Shown: one piece after another, positions 1 to 9,209 of the stretch
Numbering within the stretch: position 1 is the first letter of the stretch
Layout of the letters: every line of letters begins with the position of its first letter
Source: Desulfosporosinus sp.
GTDB taxonomy: Bacteria; Bacillota; Desulfitobacteriia; Desulfitobacteriales; Desulfitobacteriaceae
DNA: 64,000 bases
Reading direction: 5' to 3'
Assembly: GCA_020692355.1 (NCBI GenBank)
Contig: JAIMKP010000009.1
Coordinates: forward strand, 1-64,000
Made by a program: the position numbers and the translations under genes
Notes under the pieces: generated by a model
The model's database searches: none
Told to the model about the DNA's origin: nothing
Seen by the model: only the letters and a program-made list of their open reading frames with translations

Positions 1-79
1 GTCAGGAGTCAGGAGTGTCCGAGCTGGAAAGCGGACTGCGGACTGCGGACACCGAAGTCAGACGGGTGGGGGGGTTGGA
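1..79. repeat. short degenerate direct repeats upstream of the GntR gene
   Basis: The segment holds two tandem short repeats: GTCAGGA twice near position 1 and GGACTGC twice near 33-48. It belongs to the loose GAAGTC/GACTGC-type repeat family that recurs in other gaps of this window. No convincing promoter is visible, and the true upstream region lies outside the window. Confidence 0.45.
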
Positions 80-1027
80 GTGGAACTGGATCGACAAAGC
101 GGGATTCCCTATTACATTCAGCTGAAGGAACAGATCCGCCGCCGGATCACTCAAGGGACATGGGCTTTGGGCACCAAGCTTCCGACTGAACGAGAACTGG
201 CAGGGCAGTTGGGGGTAAGCCGGAATACCATTAGCCAGGCGTACAAGGAACTGGAAAGTGAAGGAGTTTTGAGTTCGGCACAGGGTAAAGGCACCTTTGT
301 GGCTGATACGTCTTATATTATCCAGCAGGAGGGGCGCAAGGAAAAGGTTCTGCGCATCATTGACATGGCCATGGAAGAGGCGGTGGGCTTAGGTTTTTCT
401 ATCGATGACTTTATCTCGTTTGTCCATGTACGCGGTATGGAAAAAAAGGAACTCTTGGGGCGCGTTAAGGTTGGTTTTATCGAATGCAATCCGGAGCAAC
501 TGCAGGACATCCATTGGAATTTAGGCCCTGGGATTAGCCTGATACCGATTCTACTGAGTGATATTCGGGAAGGGGTACGGCTGAGGGAAGGTCTGGCGGC
601 GATGGATATGCTCATTACCGGGACGGGGCATCTGGCGGAGGTAAAGCCGCTGCTTCAAGGGCTTCGGGTACCGCTTTTGGGGGTTGTTTTGCAGCCTAAG
701 TTAGAGACCGTGGTGCGGGTGGCCAAATTGCCTCCTGGAGAGGAAGTGACGCTAGTCTGCGAAAGTCTGACGTTTGCGACGAAAGTACGGGAGTCCCTGC
801 AGCTGGCGGGGCTGCATCCGGATTTGAAGGTTTTGACTCTGCCGGATGAGGTATTCTTGAAGAAGGTTTTGGCGAACGCCGGGGCGGTCATTGTGGCTCC
901 GGGATGGCGGGCCAAGGTTGAAAAGGCCCAAAGTCTAGGACTCGATGTGATAGAATACCGATTCGAACCGGATGCGGGGTCGCTCAGTCTGTTGCGTGGG
1001 GCGCTCTTGGAACTGAAGAAAGGATGA
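80..1027 (+). CDS. GntR-family transcriptional regulator
   Basis: This 315-residue protein is a DNA-binding regulator that probably controls the glutamate degradation genes downstream. Residues about 10-76 form a GntR winged helix-turn-helix, with the recognition segment SRNTISQAYKELE and the wing GKGTFV. Residues about 110-315 are an effector or dimerisation domain that I cannot assign to a known ligand class. The start is GTG, behind a G-rich but weak ribosome site. Only 6 bases separate it from the glutamate racemase gene, so the two are probably co-transcribed. Glutamate or a pathway intermediate is the obvious candidate effector, but that is inferred from position only. Confidence 0.85.
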   Translation: MELDRQSGIPYYIQLKEQIRRRITQGTWALGTKLPTERELAGQLGVSRNTISQAYKELESEGVLSSAQGKGTFVADTSYIIQQEGRKEKVLRIIDMAMEEAVGLGFSIDDFISFVHVRGMEKKELLGRVKVGFIECNPEQLQDIHWNLGPGISLIPILLSDIREGVRLREGLAAMDMLITGTGHLAEVKPLLQGLRVPLLGVVLQPKLETVVRVAKLPPGEEVTLVCESLTFATKVRESLQLAGLHPDLKVLTLPDEVFLKKVLANAGAVIVAPGWRAKVEKAQSLGLDVIEYRFEPDAGSLSLLRGALLELKKG

Positions 1028-1033
1028 CATGAT

Positions 1034-1948
1034 TTGCAGCATGTGATCGGGGTGTTTGATTCTGGAGTCGGCGGGCTCACGGTGATGAACGAGATTCTAG
1101 CCCGGATACCGGATGTGCGGATTATTTATTTTGGCGATACGGCGAGAGTTCCGTATGGGAACCGCTCGAAAGAAGAACTCATCCGCTTTGGGGAAGAGAT
1201 CATCACCTTTCTCGTCAGCCAGGGGGCGGAGGCGATTGTGGTCGCTTGCAATACGAGTTCGGCCACGGCCCTGCCAACATTAAGAGAGCATTTTGACATA
1301 CCGATTTTGGGGATGATTGAACCCGGGGCGCGCTTGGCCGTTGAAGAAACTGCTCACGGAAAGATTGGCCTCATTGCGACAGAAACCACGGTGCGCAGCC
1401 GGGCCTATTCGCTTGCAGTGAGTAAGGCTTTGGCCAAAGGGGTTCTGCCGCAGAATCAAGGGTTAAAGAGAGCTTGGAAAAAAGGGGAACAGCCCATTTT
1501 TTTGGCGCAGGCTCAGGCTTGCTCGCTCTTTGTTCCGTTAGTGGAAGCAGGGCTTTTTAATTCCGCTGAGGCGCGGGGGATTGCCCGGACTTATCTGGCA
1601 TCCATCAAAGAAGCTGGAGTGGATACCCTGATTCTGGGGTGTACGCATTATCCGTTCTTATCTCCGGTGATTCGGGAAATCCTAGGCGAAGGGGTCAAAC
1701 TGGTCGATCCTGCTCTGGCTGTGGTGGAAGAGCTAAAAAGGGTATTGAAGAAACTGGATGAACGCGATGAAAGAGAGCATCTGGACGCGGAGAAGCGCTT
1801 AGACGAAGGAGAGCAACCCATAGAAGGTCAGAGGATTTGGCGGGTACGTTATTTTGTCAGCGGTGACCCCGAGCTTTTTCGCCGGGTCGGAAATACCCTC
1901 CTGAAGGAGCCGATTGGCGAGGTTCGCCCTGCACCGTGGGTCGATTAG
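1034..1948 (+). CDS. murI: glutamate racemase
   Basis: MurI interconverts L- and D-glutamate without a cofactor, using two cysteines as acid/base pair. Both are present: Cys72 in ACNTSS and Cys203 in GCTHYP. The N-terminal DSGVGG motif (9-14) is also intact. At 304 residues it is somewhat longer than typical, with a charged stretch near residues 235-265 ([14 protein letters not shown]). The start is TTG, with AAAGGATGA just upstream. It lies between a GntR regulator and the glutamate mutase genes. Here it may channel D-glutamate from wall or polyglutamate turnover into fermentation as well as, or instead of, supplying peptidoglycan synthesis. That role is inferred from position. Confidence 0.9.
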   Translation: MQHVIGVFDSGVGGLTVMNEILARIPDVRIIYFGDTARVPYGNRSKEELIRFGEEIITFLVSQGAEAIVVACNTSSATALPTLREHFDIPILGMIEPGARLAVEETAHGKIGLIATETTVRSRAYSLAVSKALAKGVLPQNQGLKRAWKKGEQPIFLAQAQACSLFVPLVEAGLFNSAEARGIARTYLASIKEAGVDTLILGCTHYPFLSPVIREILGEGVKLVDPALAVVEELKRVLKKLDERDEREHLDAEKRLDEGEQPIEGQRIWRVRYFVSGDPELFRRVGNTLLKEPIGEVRPAPWVD

Positions 1949-1964
1949 AAAGGGGGTGTTGAAC

Positions 1965-2378
1965 ATGGAACAGAAAACATTGATTCTGGGAGTGATTGGG
2001 GCGGATGTCCATGCGGTGGGGAACCGAATATTGGACTATGCGTTTACCCAAGCGGGTTTTAAGGTGATAAACATTGGTGTGCTGGCCTCTCAGGAGGAGT
2101 TTATTCAAGCAGCCATTGAGACGAATGCGGATGTTATTCTGGTGTCTTCCCTTTACGGGCATGGGGAGATCGACTGCCGGGGCCTTAGAGAAAAGTGCCA
2201 AGAATCAGGGATTGGCAACATCCTTCTCTATGTTGGGGGGAACCTGGTTGTAGGGAAGCAGGATTTTGCCCCGGTGGAGCGGCTGTTTAAGGGAATGGGG
2301 TTTGACCGGATTTATCCGCCCGGAACCATGCCGGACGTCCCAATCGCCGACCTGCGTCAAGATTTGGGACTTGTCTAA
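1965..2378 (+). CDS. glmS: glutamate (methylaspartate) mutase, small B12-binding subunit S
   Basis: GlmS (MutS in some organisms) is the cobalamin-binding subunit of glutamate mutase, which rearranges L-glutamate to (2S,3S)-3-methylaspartate by a radical mechanism. The diagnostic D-x-H-x-x-G motif is at residues 14-19, with His16 as the lower cobalt ligand. The length of 137 residues is normal for the family. I chose ATG 1965 because AGGGGG lies just before it and the family starts close to [12 protein letters not shown]; an in-frame upstream extension into murI is unlikely. The catalytic partner GlmE and the reactivase GlmL are the next two genes. Confidence 0.95.
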   Translation: MEQKTLILGVIGADVHAVGNRILDYAFTQAGFKVINIGVLASQEEFIQAAIETNADVILVSSLYGHGEIDCRGLREKCQESGIGNILLYVGGNLVVGKQDFAPVERLFKGMGFDRIYPPGTMPDVPIADLRQDLGLV

Positions 2379-2531
2379 CAAAGTCCGACATCCGACTTCT
2401 GAATCGCCCACGCGCCATGGATGGCATAACGTGCGACTTGGGCAAACGACGGACTTGGGTGGAAGCAAAAGAACCGTCCCCCTGCTTCCCCTGGCCTCTG
2501 ACTTCTGACTTCTGATTTGGGGGTGATTGAT
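2379..2531. repeat. intergenic repeats between glmS and glmL, including one REP-like unit (2462-2488)
   Basis: Three repeat types sit in this gap. A GCCATGGATGGC 12-mer at 2414-2425 recurs in other gaps of the window. A REP-like unit at 2462-2488 has GAAGCA/TGCTTC ends around an AGAACCGTCCCC core. A CTGACTTCTGACTTC array lies around 2496-2514. The AATTTGGGGGTGAT-type sequence at the end supplies the glmL ribosome site. Confidence 0.7.
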
Positions 2532-3911
2532 ATGCAGGCAGTGTTGCTCGTTGATTTTGGCAGTACGTATACCAAAGTGACGATCGTGGATCTCGAGACA
2601 GAGCGGATCATCGGCACTGCTCAAGCAGGAACCACGATAGAAACAAATATGATGGAAGGGTTACATCAGGCGCTGGAGAAGATCCCGGAGCCACAGGGTG
2701 GCTGGCAGTTCGTTCGCAAACTGGCCTGTAGTTCGGCAGCCGGTGGGCTAAAAATGGTGGCGAGCGGCTTGGTGAAGGAACTTACGGCAGAAGCAGCACG
2801 CCGGGCGGCATTGGGAGCAGGGGCTCGGGTGCTCCAAGTTTTTAGCTACGAATTGTCTGCAAGCGATCAGGAGAAAATAGTGGCGCTGAAGCCGGATATA
2901 CTCCTGTTGGCCGGTGGGACGGATGGGGGGAACAAAGAAATCCTCTTAAAAAACGCTGAACACCTGGCCGAACTGCCTTTTTCGATTCCCGTCGTGGTTG
3001 CGGGAAACAAGGTGGTGGCGCCGCAGGCGGCAGAGATCCTTAAGATTCGTCATCACCCGGTGGTTGTGGCCGAGAACGTTATGCCTGAACTGAATGTTTT
3101 GGCGGTGGATTCGGCTAGGCTGGCCATCCGGGAGGTTTTTCTGGATAACATCATTCATGCGAAAGGGCTCGACAAGGCGGAAGAGTTTATGGAGCGGGTC
3201 CTCATGCCGACGCCGGCGGCGGTGCTGTCAGCGGCTGAACTGTTGGCCCAGGGCTTCGATGACGAGGCGGGTCTGGGAGAACTCCTGATCGTGGATGTCG
3301 GTGGGGCAACGACGGATGTGCATTCTTTAGCTCAGGGAGAACCAAGTAAGCCGGGGGTAATGCTGAAAGGGTTGCCGGAGCCCTATGCTAAGCGAACAGT
3401 CGAAGGAGATTTGGGGATGCGCTATAGTGCCTTGGCCCTTGGGGAAGCGGCAGGCAAGCGCTTGGCCAAGCACCTTGGCTGGACAGAAGAGAAGGTACAT
3501 CGGCAGTTGGAACTTTATGTTGCGGAGCCTTGGCGGGTGCCTGAGTCTGAAGAAGAAAGTTCTTTTGATACGGCGATGGGGCGTCTGGCGGTTGAACTGG
3601 CGGTGGAAAGGCATGTGGGAAGAATTGAAGTCGTGTACACCCCCTTTGGCGCGTCCTATATTCAACATGGCAAAGACTTGACCCCGTTACCGGCCGTGAT
3701 TGGGACGGGGGGAGTGCTCTTACGCAATTCTCGGCCGCTTGGGATTTTGGAAGGGGCGGTTTTCAACCCGGCGGAACCGACCTTGCTCAAGCCCCAGGAA
3801 CCGGAGTTTTATGTGGACAAGGATTATATTCTGGCTGCGATGGGTTTGTTGCGGGAGATTTCTCCGCTTGCCGCCTTGAGGATGATGAAAAAATATTTGG
3901 TTAAGATTTAG
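2532..3911 (+). CDS. glmL: glutamate mutase reactivating protein GlmL (MutL)
   Basis: GlmL is an actin/Hsp70-fold ATPase found between the two subunit genes of glutamate mutase. It is thought to act as a chaperone or reactivase that swaps damaged cobalamin. The phosphate-1 motif VDFGSTYTK is at residues 6-14, and a second nucleotide-binding motif, VDVGGATTDVHS, lies near residue 255. The 459-residue length fits the family. ATG 2532 is preferred over an upstream in-frame TTG because it follows GGGGGTGAT. The order S-L-E with glmE only 12 bases downstream matches clostridial glutamate mutase operons. Confidence 0.93.
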   Translation: MQAVLLVDFGSTYTKVTIVDLETERIIGTAQAGTTIETNMMEGLHQALEKIPEPQGGWQFVRKLACSSAAGGLKMVASGLVKELTAEAARRAALGAGARVLQVFSYELSASDQEKIVALKPDILLLAGGTDGGNKEILLKNAEHLAELPFSIPVVVAGNKVVAPQAAEILKIRHHPVVVAENVMPELNVLAVDSARLAIREVFLDNIIHAKGLDKAEEFMERVLMPTPAAVLSAAELLAQGFDDEAGLGELLIVDVGGATTDVHSLAQGEPSKPGVMLKGLPEPYAKRTVEGDLGMRYSALALGEAAGKRLAKHLGWTEEKVHRQLELYVAEPWRVPESEEESSFDTAMGRLAVELAVERHVGRIEVVYTPFGASYIQHGKDLTPLPAVIGTGGVLLRNSRPLGILEGAVFNPAEPTLLKPQEPEFYVDKDYILAAMGLLREISPLAALRMMKKYLVKI

Positions 3912-3923
3912 GAGGGAAAAGTC

Positions 3924-5378
3924 ATGGAATTATCAGGCAAGAAGATGGATCAAGAAGTATTTCAAAGACAGCGCGAGGAAGTTCTCGCTCAGTGGTCCAC
4001 AGGCAAGGAAGTCAATTTTGAGGAAGCGGTGGCTTATCATAAGGCATTACCCAAGAGCAAGGTGATGGCCGCGAAACTGGCAGAAGGAAAGGCGAAAGGA
4101 ATTACTTACACTCAACCCCGAGCCGGTGTGGCGCTGCTGCAAGAGCACATTGAGTTGCTGCGTTACCTTCAGGATGAAGGAGGAGCGGATTTTCTGCCGA
4201 CCACGATTGATTCCTATACCCGGCAAAACCGCTATAATGAGGCGCAAGCAGGAATCGAGGAAAGCCGCACGATCGGGCGTTCGATGTTAAATGGTTTTCC
4301 GGCTGTGAATCATGGGGTGACGGCCTGCCGTCGACTCATGGAGAGTGTCCAGGTTCCGGTACAGGTTCGTCACGGGACTCCGGATGCTCGCTTGCTGGCC
4401 GAAGTTACCCTGGCAGGCGGGTTCACGGATTTCGAAGGTGGATCAATTTCCTATAATATTCCCTACTCTAAAGACGTTCCGATTGCGACCACGATCAAGC
4501 ACTGGCAGTATGTGGATCGTTTGGTTGGCTTATATGAAGAAAATGGGGTCAAAATCAACCGCGAGCCGTTCGGCCCTCTTACGGGAACGCTCGTTCCGCC
4601 ATCTATCTCCCACGCCGTGGCCGTCATTGAGGGCGTCCTGGCAGTTGCTCAAGGGGTGCAAAGCCTCAGCTTGGGTTATGGGCAGTGCGGCAACCTCGTT
4701 CAGGATGTGGCCGCCTTGCAAACCTTGCCCGTTTTGGCCGAAGAATATCTACACAAGCTGGGGTTATCCGATGTGATGATTACGACCGTCTTCCACCAAT
4801 GGATGGGCGGCTTCCCGCAGGATGAAGCCAAGGCGTATGGTGTAATTTCCTGGGGTGCGGCGACCGCAGCTCTGGGGAAGGCGACAAAGGTGATCGTCAA
4901 AACACCGCATGAAGCCCTGGGAATTCCGACGAAAGAGGCTAACGCGGCTGGACTCAGGACGACTAAACAAGTTCTGAATATGTTGAAAGATCAAACCTTC
5001 CCGCAGACAGAAGAACTCGCACTGGAAAAAAAGGTGATCCTCGCGGAAACACGGGCGATTCTCGATAAAGTCCTCGAACTCGGGGAAGGGGATATGGCGC
5101 TGGGAACCGTGCGGGCCTTCCAGGCCGGTGTGATTGACGTCCCCTTTGCCCCCAGCCGCTTTAACGCAGGCAAGATTCTGCCGGCGCGTGACACCACCGG
5201 AGCGGTTCGGCTCCTCGATTTCGGGAATCTGCCTTTTGATGAAGAAACCAAGAGCTTCCACCAAGAGCGGATCGCCAAACGCGGCCGGGATGAAGGTCGG
5301 GATCCGTCGTTCCAGATGGTGATTGATGACATCTACGCCATTGGCAAGGGGATGCTCGTGGGGCGGCCGAGGCCCTAG
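3924..5378 (+). CDS. glmE: glutamate (methylaspartate) mutase, catalytic subunit E
   Basis: GlmE (MutE) is the TIM-barrel catalytic subunit that binds glutamate and, with GlmS, sandwiches adenosylcobalamin to make 3-methylaspartate. It has 484 residues, the usual size. The conserved barrel segments [23 protein letters not shown] and [15 protein letters not shown] are all present. ATG 3924 follows a strong AGGAGGG site 12 bases after glmL. The gene is the last member of the tight GntR-murI-glmS-glmL-glmE run; the next enzyme gene, for the ammonia-lyase, follows after a 326-base gap. Confidence 0.95.
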   Translation: MELSGKKMDQEVFQRQREEVLAQWSTGKEVNFEEAVAYHKALPKSKVMAAKLAEGKAKGITYTQPRAGVALLQEHIELLRYLQDEGGADFLPTTIDSYTRQNRYNEAQAGIEESRTIGRSMLNGFPAVNHGVTACRRLMESVQVPVQVRHGTPDARLLAEVTLAGGFTDFEGGSISYNIPYSKDVPIATTIKHWQYVDRLVGLYEENGVKINREPFGPLTGTLVPPSISHAVAVIEGVLAVAQGVQSLSLGYGQCGNLVQDVAALQTLPVLAEEYLHKLGLSDVMITTVFHQWMGGFPQDEAKAYGVISWGAATAALGKATKVIVKTPHEALGIPTKEANAAGLRTTKQVLNMLKDQTFPQTEELALEKKVILAETRAILDKVLELGEGDMALGTVRAFQAGVIDVPFAPSRFNAGKILPARDTTGAVRLLDFGNLPFDEETKSFHQERIAKRGRDEGRDPSFQMVIDDIYAIGKGMLVGRPRP

Positions 5379-5704
5379 GGAAATCTGGGGTAGGGATATT
5401 CGCGGCACTAGACTCACCCCAGTTCACGCTGGCCAAACTTCCTACTCCTGGCTCGGTCTAGGGTGGGGGTAAATCGCCAAATTCGCCATCCTTGGCTCAG
5501 TTGGCGACGCCACGCATCCGGCGTAGCGCCCCAAGTTATGGAGCACTCGCCAGTCGTAGAGTTTGGCAACTGCGTGTGCCTAAGGGGTTCCCTAAGTGCT
5601 CGCGAACATCCCTGGCTCTAAATAATTACTTAGGCTTCGAAGCCTGGTTTAAGATTGAGTCTCGGGCCTCGGTCTTTTTACTTTGGATAGTGGGGTGGTA
5701 GTTT
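5379..5704. other. 326-base gap between glmE and the methylaspartate ammonia-lyase gene
   Basis: I see no gene here. The DNA contains decayed repeat material. Segments such as CCATCCTTGGCTCAGTTGGC resemble the palindromic repeat at 46.6-46.9 kb. A GGCTTCGAAGCC perfect palindrome lies near 5633-5644. GGGGTGGTAG just before 5705 is the ribosome site of the next gene. No clear terminator with a T-run was found. Confidence 0.5.
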
Positions 5705-6982
5705 ATGAAGATTATTGATGTCTTGACGTCTGCAGGGTTGACCGGGTTTTATTTTGATGATCAAAAGGCGATTAAGGCTGGAGCGGGGCATGATGGGTTT
5801 GCTTATACCGGAGAGCCGTTGACGCCGGGGTTTAAGGCGGTGCGCCAACGAGGGGAATCCGTTTCGGTGCTTCTTCTTTTGGAAGATGGACAGGTAGCGA
5901 GTGGGGACTGTGCGGCGGTCCAATATTCCGGGGCTGGGGGCCGAGACCCCTTATTTTTGGCAGAGGAGTTTATCCCTATAATTTTGGAGGAGATTCGCCC
6001 GAAGCTTATGGGTGAGGAATTAGATTCTTTTCGGCGGTTGGCGGGGATGACGGAGGCTCTTGTGCGTCCGAATGGCGAGCACTACCATACTGCAATTCGC
6101 TATGGTGTGAGCCAGGCGATCCTGGATGCAGTGGCGAAAGCGAAACACCAGACCATGACCGAGGTGATCACGGAGGAATATCGATTGCCGCTCATCCTAG
6201 AGGCGGTGCCGATTTTCACGCAAACGGGCGATGACCGTTATGATAATGCCGATAAAGCGATCATCAAGCGGGCTGGGGTATTGCCTCATGCCCTCATTAA
6301 CAATGTGGAAACGAAGCTTGGGAAGCAGGGTGAGTTGCTGCTTGAATATGTAGAATGGCTGCGTAACCGCATCCTCCAATTGGGAGGGGACGATTATCGG
6401 CCTGTGCTGCATATTGATGTATATGGCACGATCGGGCTAGCCATGGGAGACGAAACGGAAAAAATGGCTGAGTACCTCGTTAAGCTGGAGAAAGTGGCAA
6501 AGCCGCTGCATTTGCGGATTGAAGGTCCGATGGATGTAGGGAGCAAAGATGGTGAGGTCCGGGCTTTGAAGGCTTTACGGGAGGCACTGAAGGCCAAAGG
6601 GGCGAAGGTTGAAATCGTGGCCGATGAATGGTGCAATACTTATGAAGATATCGTAGAGTTTGTGGATGCTCAGGCGGCGGACATGGTTCAGATCAAGACC
6701 CCGGATTTGGGCGGAATCCAAAACACGATTGAGGCAGTTCTTTATGCCCGGAAATATGGAGTGGGTGCTTATGTCGGCGGTTCCTGTAATGAGACAGAGG
6801 GTGGCGCGCGTACGGCAGTCCATGTTGCTTTAGCGACGCGCCCGGATCAGATGTTGGCCAAGCCGGGCATGGGTGTCGACGAAGGGTATATGCTCGTGCA
6901 CAACGAGATGAACCGGACGTTAGCGATCCTTCGCTATAAAGAAGGGAAGCAAAGGGACGGTTCTCGTGCTTCTTCAAAATAA
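5705..6982 (+). CDS. mal: methylaspartate ammonia-lyase
   Basis: This enolase-superfamily enzyme eliminates ammonia from 3-methylaspartate to give mesaconate, the second step of the pathway. Active-site residues fall at the positions known from the Citrobacter amalonaticum enzyme. Lys331 is in VQIKTPDLGG. The Mg ligands are Asp238 (HIDVYG), Glu273 (RIEGP) and Asp307 (ADEW). A histidine at 195 corresponds to the catalytic His194. The protein has 425 residues. Its last dozen residues (EGKQRDGSRASSK) are encoded by a REP-like repeat that overlaps the 3' end, so the native stop was probably replaced. Confidence 0.95.
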   Translation: MKIIDVLTSAGLTGFYFDDQKAIKAGAGHDGFAYTGEPLTPGFKAVRQRGESVSVLLLLEDGQVASGDCAAVQYSGAGGRDPLFLAEEFIPIILEEIRPKLMGEELDSFRRLAGMTEALVRPNGEHYHTAIRYGVSQAILDAVAKAKHQTMTEVITEEYRLPLILEAVPIFTQTGDDRYDNADKAIIKRAGVLPHALINNVETKLGKQGELLLEYVEWLRNRILQLGGDDYRPVLHIDVYGTIGLAMGDETEKMAEYLVKLEKVAKPLHLRIEGPMDVGSKDGEVRALKALREALKAKGAKVEIVADEWCNTYEDIVEFVDAQAADMVQIKTPDLGGIQNTIEAVLYARKYGVGAYVGGSCNETEGGARTAVHVALATRPDQMLAKPGMGVDEGYMLVHNEMNRTLAILRYKEGKQRDGSRASSK

Positions 6983-7030
6983 AAGGTCGTGAAATTCGTG
7001 CACTGAGACAGAGGAACCGTCCCCGTGTCT
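6946..7030. repeat. two REP-like units at the 3' end of mal
   Basis: Unit one (6946-6972) has GAAGCA/TGCTTC ends around AAGGGACGGTTCTCG and supplies the final codons of mal. Unit two (7006-7030) has AGACA/TGTCT ends around GAGGAACCGTCCCCG, that is, the same core in the opposite orientation. The two could form hairpins in RNA. Confidence 0.8.
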
Positions 7031-7101
7031 TGCTGAATTAGCGAGCGCTGCTGGGCATTTCCTCTAACCATATTTCACCGAAGGAGATAGTACCTAGACT
7101 T

Positions 7102-8118
7102 ATGGGTAAAATCGGTTTGACAACCACGGTTCCGATGGAGGTTATTTATGCGGCTGGGGATATCCCAGTTGATCTGAATAATATTTTTATTACGAGTCCT
7201 GAGGCCACCAAGCGGGTGGAAGAGGCCGAGCTGGCGGGCTATCCCCGCAATGTCTGCGGCTGGATCAAGGGGCTTTATTCTACGGCGCTTTTGAATCCGG
7301 AGATTCGGCGGATTGTTGCCGTGACCCAGGGGGATTGCAGCAATACGCACGCCTTGATGGAAACTTGGGCGGTTCAGGGAATTGAAATCATTCCCTTTGC
7401 CTTTCCATACGACCGGGATCGGGATATGCTTCGTTTACAGATGGACAAGTTCATTCAGGCGATGGGGACGACGTGGGAGGATGTGAACGCCCAAAAGGGA
7501 CGTTTGGATCAGATCCGGGCTTTAGTGTGGGAGATGGATCGCCTGACTTGGGAGGAAAACAAGGTCAGCGGCTTCGAAAACCATCTTTATCAGGTGTCCT
7601 GTTCGGATTTCAATGGAGATCCCGAAGGGTTCGTGGCAGCCATGGAGGCGTTTTTGGCAGAAGCGCGCCAGAGGGAGCCGTTCCCGGAACGATTGCGCGT
7701 GCGTGCTAAGACCGGAAAACGTAAAGAAATACGAGTAGGGTTCATCGGAGTGCCGCCGATCATGCCGGATCTCTATGATTTTCTGGAAGAACAAGGGGCA
7801 CGGGTCGTCTTTAACGAGGTGCAAAGGCAGTTTACGATGCCTTTTGACACGGAGGATATTGTGGAGCAATACCGCCGTTATACCTATCCTTATTCAGTTT
7901 TTGAACGGATTGGCGACATTGCCCGGGAGGCAAAAAAACGGAACTTAGATGGTATCATTCACTATGTGCAGAGCTTCTGCTATCGCCAGATCGAGGACAT
8001 GATCATGCGCAAGAAATTGGATTACCCGATCTTGACGTTAGAAGGGGAGAACCCGACAGGGCTTGATGCCCGCAGTAAGATTCGGCTCGAGTCGTTTTTG
8101 GAGATGTTGAGGGATTGA
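7102..8118 (+). CDS. 2-hydroxyacyl-CoA dehydratase-like iron-sulfur protein (HgdB/YjiM type)
   Basis: The protein belongs to the 2-hydroxyglutaryl-CoA dehydratase/benzoyl-CoA reductase subunit superfamily, members of which hold a [4Fe-4S] cluster that receives a low-potential electron from an ATPase activator. It has 338 residues and four cysteines: Cys52 (NVCGW), Cys79 (GDCSN), one in VSCSDF and one in QSFCYRQ. The last two motifs are typical of the family. No second dehydratase subunit is adjacent, so it may act as a homodimer. The activator gene follows. It is placed inside a methylaspartate-pathway locus although hydroxyglutarate dehydration belongs to a different glutamate route, so its substrate is unknown. 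Confidence 0.85.
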   Translation: MGKIGLTTTVPMEVIYAAGDIPVDLNNIFITSPEATKRVEEAELAGYPRNVCGWIKGLYSTALLNPEIRRIVAVTQGDCSNTHALMETWAVQGIEIIPFAFPYDRDRDMLRLQMDKFIQAMGTTWEDVNAQKGRLDQIRALVWEMDRLTWEENKVSGFENHLYQVSCSDFNGDPEGFVAAMEAFLAEARQREPFPERLRVRAKTGKRKEIRVGFIGVPPIMPDLYDFLEEQGARVVFNEVQRQFTMPFDTEDIVEQYRRYTYPYSVFERIGDIAREAKKRNLDGIIHYVQSFCYRQIEDMIMRKKLDYPILTLEGENPTGLDARSKIRLESFLEMLRD

Positions 8119-8123
8119 ACCGG

Positions 8124-8399
8124 GTGGAAGCAAAGGGACGGTTCTTGTGCTTCTTCAAGGTGGAAGCAAAGGGACGGTTCTTGTGCTTCTTCAAGATAAA
8201 AGATCATGAGATCCGTGCGCTGAGACAGGGATAACCGTCCCCCGTGTCTTGTGAGACAGGGATAACCGTCCCCCGTGTCTTCCCCGTGTCTTGTCACTGC
8301 GACAGAGGAACCGTCCCCGGTGTCGCGCCCGCCTCCCCGGTGTCGCGCTGCGTTTCTTTCCGACTTCTGACCTCTGACCTCTGACCTCCGATTTCTGAA
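8124..8399. repeat. cluster of REP-like units and a short tandem array
   Basis: A 36-base unit is repeated perfectly in tandem (8124-8159, 8160-8195), with GAAGCA/TGCTTC ends. Two further units at about 8221-8250 and 8252-8281 have AGACA/TGTCT ends. One unit at 8299-8326 has GCGACA/TGTCGC ends. A CTGACCTCTGACCTC array fills about 8367-8395. The core GGGACGGTT (or its complement) is constant while the palindromic ends differ. Confidence 0.85.
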
Positions 8400-8417
8400 T
8401 TAGGTGGGTGATGTTGT

Positions 8418-9209
8418 TTGCGTGATCTGTTATGCGGTGTGGATTTAGGGAGCCGCAGTGTGAAAATTGCGGTGATGGAAGCGGGTACGGATGATGAGCC
8501 AGGGCGGATTGTGCGGCTGGAGAAGGTGGATACGATTGCGTTTTACCGGAACTATGGGCGGAAACAGGGAGATAAGCTTGTCGTGGATTTCGCAGGCCTC
8601 GGTTTGGACGCAGTGGAGATGCTTGTATCTACCGGATATGGGCGCAATACGTTGGAGCTGGCTGGAGGGGAAGCGATTCCGGAGCTTAAAGCTCATGTTT
8701 TAGGAGCGGTTCATCAGACCGGACTCAAAGACTTCACCCTCATTGATCTCGGGGGGCAGGACAGTAAAATCATCCAGGTGCGTCGGGGAAGGATGCAGGA
8801 TTTTCTGACGAATGATAAGTGCGCGGCTTCCTCAGGCCGTTACCTTGAAAACATGGCGCATGTGCTGGGGATGAGTTTGGAAGAACTGGGATGCCATATA
8901 GAAGACCCAGTTGAACTCAGCTCGACGTGTGCGGTGTTTGGTGAGAGCGAACTTATCGGCCAAATTGTGGAGGGCCGCCCTTTGCCGCAATTGGCAGCCG
9001 GGGTGAATGCCACGATCGTTCGGCGTGTTTTACCATTGTTGCGCAATTTTCCGGGAGAGACGCTCGTATTCACGGGTGGGGTTGCCCATAATTCAGCGGT
9101 GCGAATTCTGTTGGCCCAGCAAACAAGGCGAGAGGTCATGGTTCCGCCCGAGCCCCAGTTCAATGGAGCCATCGGCTGCTGTGTCTATGGGCAGCGCCAA
9201 CGGGAATAG
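8418..9209 (+). CDS. ATPase activator of 2-hydroxyacyl-CoA dehydratase (HgdC/BadF family)
   Basis: This 263-residue actin-fold ATPase is the predicted electron donor ('archerase') for the dehydratase-like protein encoded upstream. It bears the ATP-binding DLGSRSVK motif near the N-terminus, DLGGQDSK near residue 110 and NDKCAASSGRYLE near 133. Its homodimer usually holds one [4Fe-4S] cluster between two cysteines per monomer; candidates are the cysteines in NDKCAAS and STCAVFGE. The start is TTG, because the nearer ATG runs into a stop. A 300-base repeat cluster separates it from its partner, but strand and order support one functional pair. Confidence 0.88.
   Translation: MRDLLCGVDLGSRSVKIAVMEAGTDDEPGRIVRLEKVDTIAFYRNYGRKQGDKLVVDFAGLGLDAVEMLVSTGYGRNTLELAGGEAIPELKAHVLGAVHQTGLKDFTLIDLGGQDSKIIQVRRGRMQDFLTNDKCAASSGRYLENMAHVLGMSLEELGCHIEDPVELSSTCAVFGESELIGQIVEGRPLPQLAAGVNATIVRRVLPLLRNFPGETLVFTGGVAHNSAVRILLAQQTRREVMVPPEPQFNGAIGCCVYGQRQRE

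Noticed and set aside
8124-8326. Possible CRISPR array in the regularly repeated block
   Set aside because: Units are tandem or nearly so, have no variable spacers of constant length, and match the REP-like family found singly elsewhere; no cas genes are present.
7102-9209. Calling the dehydratase-like pair a double-cubane-cluster reductase
   Set aside because: Only four cysteines are visible in the larger protein, which seems too few for a double cubane; a single [4Fe-4S] site is safer.
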